From: Bradyrhizobium sp. cir1
GTDB taxonomy: Bacteria; Pseudomonadota; Alphaproteobacteria; Rhizobiales; Xanthobacteraceae
Assembly: GCF_014198245.1 (NCBI RefSeq)
Contig: NZ_JACIHE010000014.1
Span: forward strand, 158,737-222,736
Length of the DNA: 64,000 nucleotides
Reading direction: 5' to 3'
The notes beneath the pieces are model-generated. The model was not told the DNA's origin, ran no database searches, and saw only the letters and a program-made list of their open reading frames with translations. Shown in pieces: positions 49,201-56,692 of the stretch; position 1 is the stretch's first letter, and every line of letters starts with the position of its first letter. The position numbers and the translations under genes were made by a program.

Positions 49201-50594
49201 TACTCCATGGTCGCGATCGAGGCGACCGGAAGCACGTGCGTGTCGGTGAGCGTAATGGTCTGAAGCGAAGCCGAGGCGTTCAGCTCCCACATCTGCGACA
49301 CGATGTCCTCAGCGGTTCCGCTGACATCGGTCAGGGCGGGCGGTGTCGTGCCGCCTCCTGTCGGGGCGTCGATCTCGATGATCAGGGGATGATCCGAGAT
49401 CGGAACCACGATCTGGCTGACGTCCGTGTAGGTGGCGATCGGCGTGCTACCCTTTAGCGGATCGTAGACGCTGATCAGGTGGTGGACGCTACCGAGGTTC
49501 AGCGTGACGGAATTGGTCGGGTTTGAGATCTCGGTGTCGGTCGCGTCGTTCCAGATCTTGGGTTCCGCCCAGACCACCAGCTCATAGGCGCCGTTGCTCT
49601 TGCCGAGAACCATGCTGTTCCCGCTCGCAGGCAGACCGTCGAGCGTATAGTTCAGCGAAGCAGTCGGCGTATGGCCGCCCGTGCCGTCGTCGGCCAGGAT
49701 CGTCGTCAGGTTGTGGATCGCGGTCGCTGCGAGCTTCGGAGTTCCGTCGCTGTTGAACAGGCCCCAGTGCGATTCGGAGTTCGTGGGGTCGTTGGTCCCC
49801 GAGGCGTCGAGCAGCTGATAGAGATAGGTGGCGCTGACGCCGTCCTTGTAGGCGTCGACCAGCGTGTTCAGGATCGATTTCGCCTGCACGTTCTCGTCGG
49901 CGCCGACATAGGGCGTGTCGCTCTTCGTGGTGTAGCCCGTCTCCGTGATCACGACCGGCTTGCCGGCGGTGACCGACGTGGCGTTGCCAAGCAATTGCTC
50001 GAGGGCGGCTTCGGGCGTCAGGCTCGTGCTGACATAGGCGTGGGAGTTGGCATAGTCGGTCGATCCCGACATGTCGCCGAGATTGGCGTAGTCGGCCAGA
50101 TCGTTGTAGCCGATCGACAGATTGTAGACGGGAATGTCCTTGAGCGCGGCATCGGCCTTGATGGCGGCGTAATAGACGGACTGGAACTGGGCTGCGGCCG
50201 CAATGCTGGAACTCCCGTTATAGGAGAACTCCTGGATGTTGACCTCGTTCAGGCCTTCCAGTGCGATGACGCTGCCGGGGTGGTCGGCTGCGAACTCTTT
50301 TACCGCGGTGAGATAGTCCTGAAGCGCAGCTGTACCGCCGGCCGGAACGCCCGATGGAACCACGAGATCGAACTTGTATCCGTCGTGCGCGAGACCCTCG
50401 ACGATCGGCGCCGCCTCGGGACTTATTGCGAGCCCGCCGCGCAGTTTCGTCACTCCAAGATATCTGAGATCGTCTTCGACGAGGGCGAGGTTGTCGTAGG
50501 ACCCCCACGAATACCCCACATGGACATTGACGCCGATGGAACTGATGAAGGTGCTCGCTGACAGGATCGTTTGATCTGGTGATGCGGTGGTCAT
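46233..50594 (-). CDS. Giant secreted glycosidase-like protein with tandem repeats and RTX-like C-terminus
   Basis: 1453 residues and no N-terminal signal peptide. Residues about 1-340 form a GH-A clan glycosidase-like domain: 'RGGLAISPEAAP', acid/base 'EGLNEVNIQEF', nucleophile 'PVVITETGYTT' and 'WGLFNSDGTPK'. Residues about 340-545 are beta-rich. From residue 546 five repeats of 161-162 residues run to about 1355, built from smaller 'NADGS-D--YD--G' units like YD/RHS repeats. The end has 'LTGGSGNDVF' and 'MFGGGNDQIKSF', RTX-like calcium motifs, and a hydrophobic 'DHGNFLFV' terminus as in type I secretion substrates. No type I transporter is in the window. It probably acts on the secreted polysaccharide or in the matrix. 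No clear ribosome site precedes the ATG. Confidence 0.88.
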   Translation of the reverse strand: MTTASPDQTILSASTFISSIGVNVHVGYSWGSYDNLALVEDDLRYLGVTKLRGGLAISPEAAPIVEGLAHDGYKFDLVVPSGVPAGGTAALQDYLTAVKEFAADHPGSVIALEGLNEVNIQEFSYNGSSSIAAAAQFQSVYYAAIKADAALKDIPVYNLSIGYNDLADYANLGDMSGSTDYANSHAYVSTSLTPEAALEQLLGNATSVTAGKPVVITETGYTTKSDTPYVGADENVQAKSILNTLVDAYKDGVSATYLYQLLDASGTNDPTNSESHWGLFNSDGTPKLAATAIHNLTTILADDGTGGHTPTASLNYTLDGLPASGNSMVLGKSNGAYELVVWAEPKIWNDATDTEISNPTNSVTLNLGSVHHLISVYDPLKGSTPIATYTDVSQIVVPISDHPLIIEIDAPTGGGTTPPALTDVSGTAEDIVSQMWELNASASLQTITLTDTHVLPVASIATMEYMISHYTNALAAIQGGYQFSITNSTDTWSVTRVYDSSATLVSTSTSNFTNGVITSKVTLNTDGSSENIAYTDGKMVRDVTVSPIGDRDTKTYDASGNLIADLVQNNDGSSSNTLYSGGVKTKMYVTNADRTHDNYYYNITGQSYTTEHDHLDAGGRLLSVVRTHADGSMAYSQVFNSDGSKVTTLYDSTGHKTTMITVTSTETTTNFYTTAGALKQTVVQTTSGNVTTTNYNGSLLVSVYVVNADGSKDSKLYDANGIIASDLIENADGSSSNTLYTAGVKTKTYVTNADGSSDNYYYNITGQSYTSEHDHLDASGKLLSVSRTHADGTMAYSQVFNSDGSKVTTQYDSTGHKTSVVTTTSTATTTDYYTTAGVLKQTVVQTTSGNVTTTNYNGSLLVSVYVVNADGSKESKLYDSNGIIASDLVQNKDGSSSNTLYTAGVKTKVYVTNADGSHDNYYYNITGQSYTTEHDHIDPSGKLLLVSRTHADGTMAYSQVLNSDGSKVTTQYDSTGHKVSVVTVTSSATTTDTYDPSSGALKQEIVKTSSGDTTTTNYNGTLLASVYVVNADGSKDTKLYDSNGIIASDMVQNKDGSSSNTVYSAGVKMKLYVTNVDGSHDNSFYNITGQSYTTEIQHLTAAGTLTTLTRLHADDTLAYKQVINSDGSKVTDLYDSTGHKMTEILNATDGSTTTDTYNSSGALVQDIHKTAGGDVTTTNYVNGLNSSIYVVNADGTKETKLFDSSGSMTSDYVLNKDGSNSTTVYSSGVKTAVYANNADGSHDNTIYGITGKSYVTEQQHIDSSGKMTSLIRSHADGTLDYTQVIKSDGSKVTDVYDSTGVKTTETLNNVDGTTDVFKFAVSGLPGAVEHDSYNSSGSLLTIDVLNTDGTHAVTAVTAGLTLTGGSGNDVFSTAPGTTTVMFGGGNDQIKSFHAGTASNHDTVEILKSLVADYSHLQISQSGSDTLVQLTSADSILLKNVNSTTLDHGNFLFV
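46540..48959 (-). repeat. Five tandem 483/486-bp coding repeats
   Basis: Repeat starts on the minus strand are at 48959, 48476, 47993, 47507 and 47021. The spacings are 483, 483, 486 and 486 bp. The second and third copies are most alike; the first and fifth are most diverged. Each starts at an N-A-D-G-S/T motif except the first, which has S-P-I-G-D. The code stays in frame throughout. Confidence 0.9.
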
Positions 50595-51497
50595 CGGTTT
50601 TTAGGGCCTTTTCTGGAACGCGAGAGTTCGTTGCCGCCTGTGTCTGTCGTAACGGCCAATCTCTGTTTTTCGAGTTGGGGAGATCGGTAAAAATGAAAGC
50701 ACCCCGGAGATTTTCTCGCCGAGACTTCCTGCGTGACATCCACAGCGCACGAATCTGATTGCACTGAGATTCATCTCTCTGAAGACCACGCCAATGTGCT
50801 TGCAGCATGACGTCGGAATGGCGATGCAACGACGATGTTCGATCGATGTTGTGCCGATGCCTATTCGAAACGCATTTGCTTCTCGCGCAGGCAGATTTAT
50901 TTCCAATGTCTTGCATCGAGCGCCGTTAAGACTCTGGTTAGAGTCCAATCGAATCGGAGAGAAAACAAGAGTCGTAGAAACACGGACTGAACTTCGAATG
51001 TGAGATCTGGTCCGGCGCCGAAGTCGGCTGGAGCTCGCGAGACATCGAAAGTCAGCAAGCATGTGCTACGGAACTTTCTGCACGAGAGTTGTTCTTCTCC
51101 TCCAGCGCCGTGGTGGTCGCGTCGATGTCGATGAAGTCTCCGTCTGTCTTCGGAACGAGGAAGAGGCGATGCTCACCGCGCTGAGTTTGTGGGTCGGTCG
51201 GACGAACGACGCCGGCCAGGCAGGAGCGTCTCGCGGGAATGCGATAGCTGTCGACGATCTGCAACCGGTCGTTGCCTTGGCAATTTGAGTGGCAAGCTTT
51301 ACGGGACCGCGGCGGCCCGGGCCGGGGAACGCGATCTCCGCAGGGACCGCTGGGGGCGGTCTTCATGTCGCAGATCCGCAACGTCAATATGTTAGGCGCG
51401 CAAAGCTATGACGGGCAAACCGCTGGCACGGCACGAAATTTGCCGCTAAGCACTGGTTAAAGTCTCGTCTGATCGAACGGAGTAGAAGGCCATTCCT
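50595..51497. promoter_or_regulatory. 903-bp divergent gap with no gene
   Basis: The longest non-coding stretch in the window, between the giant secreted protein (minus) and a glycosyltransferase (plus). It is more AT-rich than the genes around it. A perfect dyad, GAATCT-N10-AGATTC, lies at 50751-50772, about 155 bp before the giant gene start. Short ORFs on both strands do not look real. Long leader transcripts or a small RNA are possible, but I cannot demonstrate one. Confidence 0.45.
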
Positions 51498-52730
51498 ATG
51501 AAGGATCCCATGTCGGGCGCCCCGAATGTCATGTTTCTGGTTGAGGTCGTGAACTGCAATGACGGGATTGCATCCTATTGCGAGACCTTGGCCACGGGGC
51601 TGCACGCCCGCGGCGTGCAGATCCACCTGGTCTCCGGCATCGTGCGGTCGGACGAGAAGTCGGAATACAAGCGCCAGAAGCTGGCCGCGGCCGTCAAGCA
51701 GTGGCACGTCGTTCCCGGACTTCGCAAGCTGCCATCGCTGTCGATCTTCATGCAGCTCTGGAAGTTGATCCGGGAGAACGACATCTCCGTGATCAACGTC
51801 CACGGGCTGGGCATGCTGATGTGGGGGCGGCTGCTGTCGCTGCTGACCGGCGCGCGCTGCGTGGCGACGTATCATCCATCGGTGCTCGGGAACATCGACA
51901 AGGTGCAGAATGCGCCGCAATCGACGTTCAGCCTGGTCCAGATCCTGTTCTTCAACCTGTTCTTTCCGCACACCCTCATTCTGATGTCGGAGGAATCGCT
52001 CCGGCATCTCAGGCGCTACGTGCTGTTCGGCAAGAACCGGATCGCCAAGGTGTATGGCGGCGTCGATACCGTGCATTTCCGTCCGCCCTCGGATGCCGAG
52101 CGCCGCGATGCCCGCGCGAAATTCGGCGTCGCCGAGGGCGAGTTCATGTGCCTGCTGGCGGCGCGTCTCGCCTGGGTGAAGGGCCACGACCTTCTCATCA
52201 AGGCGGCGCGCAGGATCCGTGACAGCGCCACGCCTTCGCCCATCGACATCAAGTGCTACTTCGTGGGCAGTGGCGGTGCAGAGCGCGAGAAGGAGATCAA
52301 GTCATTTGCCTTTGCCGGCGAGAAGGACAAGGAGACCTTCAAGTTCCTCGGCTTCATGGGCGATGTCCGCGAAATTCTCTGGGCCGCCGACGTGTTCGCG
52401 CTGCCGAGCCGGTTCGAGGGATTCCCGCTCGGCGTTGCCGAGGCCATGGCGACGGGATTGGTTCCTGTGCGGACCCCGGCAGGGGGCGCTTCAGACCAGA
52501 TCATCGAAGGCCAGACCGGCTACATCGTGCCGTTCGAGGACGTCGATGCGCTGGTCGGGGCGCTTGAGAAAGTGGCCGATCCCGCAACGCGCGCCACGCT
52601 ATCGCGCAATGCCCTTGCGCGCGCCCAGCAATATTTCGGTGTCGGGCCGATGGTCGACGAGACCCTCAGGATCTACGGCGTGACCGGCGACACCAGCGGC
52701 AATGCGTTGGCTCACGCGGTGAAGGCTTGA
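51498..52730 (+). CDS. GT4-family glycosyltransferase
   Basis: 410 residues, GT-B fold. The N-terminal half has 'VMFLVEVVNCNDGIASYCETLATGLHARG'. The C-terminal donor domain has 'LLAARLAWVKGHDLLIKAA' and the retaining E-x7-E motif in 'SRFEGFPLGVAEAMATG'. It adds a sugar to the growing lipid-linked unit at the cytoplasmic membrane face. An AGAAGG site lies eight bases before the ATG. It meets the convergent flippase-like gene with a one-base gap between stops. Donor and linkage are unknown. Confidence 0.92.
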   Translation: MKDPMSGAPNVMFLVEVVNCNDGIASYCETLATGLHARGVQIHLVSGIVRSDEKSEYKRQKLAAAVKQWHVVPGLRKLPSLSIFMQLWKLIRENDISVINVHGLGMLMWGRLLSLLTGARCVATYHPSVLGNIDKVQNAPQSTFSLVQILFFNLFFPHTLILMSEESLRHLRRYVLFGKNRIAKVYGGVDTVHFRPPSDAERRDARAKFGVAEGEFMCLLAARLAWVKGHDLLIKAARRIRDSATPSPIDIKCYFVGSGGAEREKEIKSFAFAGEKDKETFKFLGFMGDVREILWAADVFALPSRFEGFPLGVAEAMATGLVPVRTPAGGASDQIIEGQTGYIVPFEDVDALVGALEKVADPATRATLSRNALARAQQYFGVGPMVDETLRIYGVTGDTSGNALAHAVKA

Positions 52731-52731
52731 T

Positions 52732-54123
52732 CTAGCTGCGAGCCGAGGCCAGCAGGTCGCCTCGCCATGTCACCAGGACGACGGCGAGGCCGGCAACGGC
52801 GATCTTTCCCGCAAGCCAGAGCAGGGAATCCGACGGGGCTGTCGCCAGCATGGCGACCGCGGCGGCCGCGACGGTTGCCTCCACGATCAGCAGCGCGCGC
52901 GGCGCCGCCCGGAACCGGATCAGCGGGCCGCTGGCGAAGAGGATGACGAGCGCGGTGGCCAGTGCCGCGCTCGCGATTTGCCCGGCGACCGATATGTGCA
53001 GCAACGCGCCGATCGATGCTGCCGCTGACACCAGCACCAGCTGGCACGCCGCGACGACCACCAGCCGCGTTGCCGATTTGGTCAGATGCGGCACGATCGC
53101 GAGGGTGGCCTGAAGGTGGGTGTGGAGAAAATAGAAGATCGCCGCGGCCGGCGCGGCGCCGAGAAAATCGACCAGCAGATCGACCGGGACGAACAGGTGT
53201 GCCGCGTCCGGCAGGAGGCCGATCAGCCCGCCCAGCATGACGATCGTCGCACACAGGATGAAGTCGAGCATGCGGGCGGTCGTCCTGCGGGCTTCGCCGT
53301 CGATGCTGCGCTCGAACTGGACGACGACATTGGGGTAGCAGACGGTGTGAATGGCAGCCACGAGAACGGAGAACGGCCGTTGCAGGAGGTCGATCGCCAT
53401 CGAGAAGCCGGCGGCTCCCGTCGAGGCCCGGCCAAGCGTGGCGATCACGATCAGGCGCAACGTGACGGGGACGGAGAGATGGATGACGGAGGCGGCCGCG
53501 GCCATGATGCCATAGCGGCAGAAATTACCCCAATCCGCCAGCATGGCTTGCCGCGACGGTCGCTGGAGCGAGGTGCGATGCACGATCAGGCTCACGAGAA
53601 GCACGGCGCCGTAGCCCGCGGCGATGCCGCACAGCGTTGCCGCCGCGGTGCCGTGGAGGTGCGCGGCTGCGACGGCACCGGCCAGAAGTACGCTGGCGCG
53701 CAGGATCAGCAGGGCTGATGCGGTCGCCAGCCGATCGGACACGCGCACGATCATGAAATACAGGTCGGTGCCGCCTTGCAGCACGGCCAGCGCCAGCGCC
53801 AGGGCGACGACGCTTGCCTCGAGCGTACCCAGCAGCCCCGCCACGCTGCCGACGAGCAGCAGAACCAGCGCACTCAGCCCTCCCGCGGCGAACAGCGAGA
53901 ATCGCAGCCGCGCCGCCTCTGCTCCGGAAGCGGCGGCGAGGAAGCGGACGCCGGCCAGTTGCAGCCATTCGAACACGAAGACGCAGAACAGCTGGCTCGT
54001 GGCCAGCGCCAGCGAGAACGAGGTGTACTGGGCCGGAGAGAGAATATGGCTGACGGCGAAGATCAGAATGATCGCGGTCGCACTCTGGTAGATGTAGCTG
54101 CCGAATGCGAGCAGGCTGGTCAT
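52732..54123 (-). CDS. Second MOP-type flippase-like membrane protein
   Basis: 463 residues with about 12-14 membrane segments. 'YQSATAIILIFAVSHILSPAQYTSFSLALATSQLF' resembles the first membrane pair of PST flippases. 'IMAAAASVIHLSVPVTLRLIVIATLG' and 'AGFSMAIDLLQRPFSVLVAAIHTVCYP' match the middle. It is clearly different from the flippase at 43061. It is upstream of nothing obvious but lies next to GT genes on the same strand. It may serve a second polysaccharide or act as an alternative exporter. Confidence 0.85.
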   Translation of the reverse strand: MTSLLAFGSYIYQSATAIILIFAVSHILSPAQYTSFSLALATSQLFCVFVFEWLQLAGVRFLAAASGAEAARLRFSLFAAGGLSALVLLLVGSVAGLLGTLEASVVALALALAVLQGGTDLYFMIVRVSDRLATASALLILRASVLLAGAVAAAHLHGTAAATLCGIAAGYGAVLLVSLIVHRTSLQRPSRQAMLADWGNFCRYGIMAAAASVIHLSVPVTLRLIVIATLGRASTGAAGFSMAIDLLQRPFSVLVAAIHTVCYPNVVVQFERSIDGEARRTTARMLDFILCATIVMLGGLIGLLPDAAHLFVPVDLLVDFLGAAPAAAIFYFLHTHLQATLAIVPHLTKSATRLVVVAACQLVLVSAAASIGALLHISVAGQIASAALATALVILFASGPLIRFRAAPRALLIVEATVAAAAVAMLATAPSDSLLWLAGKIAVAGLAVVLVTWRGDLLASARS

Positions 54124-54194
54124 GTCTGACGATACGCGAGAGAGAATATGGGGGAATAGTCGAGGGGCGTCAGCGGCATCTCAGTCCGCCTGTC

Positions 54195-55406
54195 TCAGGT
54201 GTGAGCCATGCCGCGGCTGCGCATGATCTGGTCGAAGGCGGTGCGATAGCCGGTGACCACGTCGTCAAAGGCCCATTTATCGATGCCGGACTTCAATCGA
54301 CCGCTCATCTCCCGAATCTGTCGGGGAGATTCGACGATCGCCAGAATGCTCTTGGCGATCGAGGCCGGATCCGGTGACGTCAGCCAACCGGTCAGGCCGG
54401 GCTTGATCGCTTCCTGGATGCCGCCGAAGGGGGTGCCGAGCAGGGGCTTGCAGGCGGCTTGCGCGTCGGCGACGACGAGCGGGCTTGGATCTTCCCAGAC
54501 CGAGGGCACGACCACGACGTTCACCTGTTCGTAGAACTGTTTCGGCTGCACGAAGCCGAGAAACTCGATCCGCGCGTTCGGGGCCAGTTCCTTGATCTGC
54601 TTGCGCTGGCTTTCGGATGCGTGTCCCGCGATGACGAGCCGGATCCGCTCGGGTGGAATCGTCGCGACGGCGCGAACGAGATTGTAGATGCCCTTTTCCT
54701 CGGTCAGCCGGCCGATGAAGCCAAGCGTGACGGTGCCGTCGACCATGGCCGTCTCTTCGCTGCCGACGTCGGCCGTCGAGGCGTTTCGAATGACGATCTT
54801 CAGCGGCGTCTGCGTGAAGAGGCCGAGCCGGGTATGGATGTCGAGAATGCGCTGGCTGACGCCGACGACGGCGTCCAGATGTCTCGTCGCGCCGCGGCGG
54901 CGAAAGGTCAGCAGCTGGCAGCTCATGCAGCTCGCCTCGCAGGCGTGTCCGTCCGAGAAGCGCGAGCAGCGGGGGCAGGTGAGATAATAATCGTGAAGCG
55001 TGTGCAGAACCGGAATGCCGAGCTCCGCCGCGGTCCGCCACACGGCCGTGGTCAGCCCGGAGAGATTGTTGGAGTGCAGGATATCAGGCTTGAAGGCCTT
55101 GATCCTGGCAGCGACGATCTCCGACATCTGCTGCCAGTCCTCGATCGCGTGCCAGATGCCGCGCACGGGCGCGCTGTGCTGCTTCGCGAAGGGGAAATAG
55201 ATGTTGTGCACGGGCGCCGAATACACGTCGATGCCGTTGCAGCTCTCCATCGGCTGGTTCGACACGGACGCGGCACGTATCACTTCCACGCTGTCGTTCT
55301 GCCCCACCAGGGTCTCGGCGAGGCGGCGGACGAAAGTTTCCGCGCCACCGACCACCTTCGGAGCCAGCGGCGTCGGATAGAGGGATGACGTGATAAGGAT
55401 CTTCAT
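54195..55406 (-). CDS. GT4-family glycosyltransferase with cysteine cluster, first of a pair
   Basis: 403 residues. 'MKILITSSLYPTPLAPKVVGGAETFVRRLAETL' is the canonical GT4 opening with the donor glycine loop. 'LGFIGRLTEEKGIYNLVRAV' and 'SVWEDPSPLVVADAQA' form the donor site; the second glutamate position of E-x7-E is Asp here. A cysteine cluster in 'YYLTCPRCSRF...CEASCMSC' may bind a metal, a feature of some polysaccharide GT4 enzymes. It is a paralogue of the next gene upstream, 57 bp away. Confidence 0.92.
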   Translation of the reverse strand: MKILITSSLYPTPLAPKVVGGAETFVRRLAETLVGQNDSVEVIRAASVSNQPMESCNGIDVYSAPVHNIYFPFAKQHSAPVRGIWHAIEDWQQMSEIVAARIKAFKPDILHSNNLSGLTTAVWRTAAELGIPVLHTLHDYYLTCPRCSRFSDGHACEASCMSCQLLTFRRRGATRHLDAVVGVSQRILDIHTRLGLFTQTPLKIVIRNASTADVGSEETAMVDGTVTLGFIGRLTEEKGIYNLVRAVATIPPERIRLVIAGHASESQRKQIKELAPNARIEFLGFVQPKQFYEQVNVVVVPSVWEDPSPLVVADAQAACKPLLGTPFGGIQEAIKPGLTGWLTSPDPASIAKSILAIVESPRQIREMSGRLKSGIDKWAFDDVVTGYRTAFDQIMRSRGMAHT

Positions 55407-55462
55407 CGAAAAGGTCTGTCCAGCTTCCCAGCCAAATGGCTTTCTGAAATCTCCGTTTCGGC

Positions 55463-56659
55463 CTATTGCCGGTTGGTGCGATTGTTATTCAAATAGACGT
55501 CCAAATATTGTCCTGTCACTGAATCTGCCGAGAACCTTTCGGCAAATCCCGGTTGTGGAGGCCGCGCGACCTTCCAGCGCGATCTCTCGTTGAGGGCCTG
55601 CAGCATCAATTCTCCCAGTCGCTTGTGGTCGCTGGGCTCGTAGGACCCGACCATGTTGGAGAAACCCGCGATCTCGGGAATCCCTCCCGCGGTCGAACAA
55701 ATCGTCGCCCGGCCCGCGTTGATGCTTTCGATCAGCGTCCGCGGCAGCGGCTCCGGCCATACCGAGCTCACCAGGCAGACGTCGATGCCGGCATAGAATT
55801 CGGCCGCCCTGGCAAAGCCGAGCCATTCGATGTTGCCTCTGCTGCGGCTTTTGAGCGCCCGCACGTAGTCCTCAAGTCCCTTTCCGGCAATTTTCAGCTG
55901 CCACCCCTCGTTGGGGAGCTGCTCGGTAGCCTTGAGGACTACTTCGATACCTTTTTCGGCCTCGAGCCGGCCGATGAACCCGAAGATCAGGTCATTCGAG
56001 CTCGAGGGAGGTGAGGGCATCACCGAGCTCGGATCGGCGATGTTGAAGATGACGCGGCCGTCGGTTCCGGGGAAATATTTCAGCCTGGTATGCTGGTCGA
56101 GCACGAACTGGCTGTTCGAGACCACGGCATCGACCATGCGCGAGGCCAGCAGATAGGGCGAGGTCATGGCCGCGCACAGCGTGCAGCGCTGCGTGCATGT
56201 TGCGTCTCCGCGAAACAAGGTCGAGCGCTTGCAGAGCAGGGAATAGTCGCGCAGCGTATGCACGATCCGGATGTTGCGCCGCTTGGCCTCCGACCACAAC
56301 GAGACCGAAAATCCGGTGAGGTTGTTGGTGTGGACGACGTCCGGCTTCTCGATGTCGAGAATTTCGGCGAAGCGCGCCGCGGACCTGCGGTTCCAGGTGT
56401 CCTGAAGATGCCACTTCAGGCGCTGGACCGAGGAGGGCTTCCTGTCGTTGCCGAACGGCCAGTAGTCGTTGTCCAGCGGCACACGATACACCCGTACGCC
56501 CTTGAGGTCGTCGATGCTGCGATCCTGCTTGTTTTGAAGGCAGACGACCGACACCTGGTGGCCGCGCTGGACCAGCGCTTCCGCCAGCAGCGACACGGAC
56601 ACTTCGGCACCGCCGATGATTTCTGGCGGATAGAGCGTGTTAACGATCAGTATCTTCAA
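55463..56659 (-). CDS. GT4-family glycosyltransferase with cysteine cluster, second of a pair
   Basis: 398 residues, starting at a TTG (56657-56659) that gives the expected 'KILIVNTLYPPEIIGGAEVSVSLLAEAL' opening. The donor domain has 'FGFIGRLEAEKGIEVVLKA' and the intact E-x7-E in 'SVWPEPLPRTLIESINAG'. Like its neighbour at 54195 it has a cysteine cluster ('LLCKRSTLF...CTQRCTLC'). The pair likely arose by duplication and adds successive sugars. No clear ribosome site precedes the TTG. Confidence 0.9.
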   Translation of the reverse strand: MKILIVNTLYPPEIIGGAEVSVSLLAEALVQRGHQVSVVCLQNKQDRSIDDLKGVRVYRVPLDNDYWPFGNDRKPSSVQRLKWHLQDTWNRRSAARFAEILDIEKPDVVHTNNLTGFSVSLWSEAKRRNIRIVHTLRDYSLLCKRSTLFRGDATCTQRCTLCAAMTSPYLLASRMVDAVVSNSQFVLDQHTRLKYFPGTDGRVIFNIADPSSVMPSPPSSSNDLIFGFIGRLEAEKGIEVVLKATEQLPNEGWQLKIAGKGLEDYVRALKSRSRGNIEWLGFARAAEFYAGIDVCLVSSVWPEPLPRTLIESINAGRATICSTAGGIPEIAGFSNMVGSYEPSDHKRLGELMLQALNERSRWKVARPPQPGFAERFSADSVTGQYLDVYLNNNRTNRQ

Positions 56660-56692
56660 GGGGAGCCCCGGATTCAGCAGCCAGCCGCAGCG

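Noticed and set aside
46395..49457. Two long plus-strand ORFs (366 and 597 residues) with repeated Val/Gly/Arg/Asp-rich sequence
   Set aside because: They are antisense to the tandem repeats of the giant protein, so their repetition is inherited from it. No ribosome site or domain.
50601..51387. Short ORFs in the long gap (up to 153 residues)
   Set aside because: No ribosome sites, no family resemblance, and overlapping frames on both strands.
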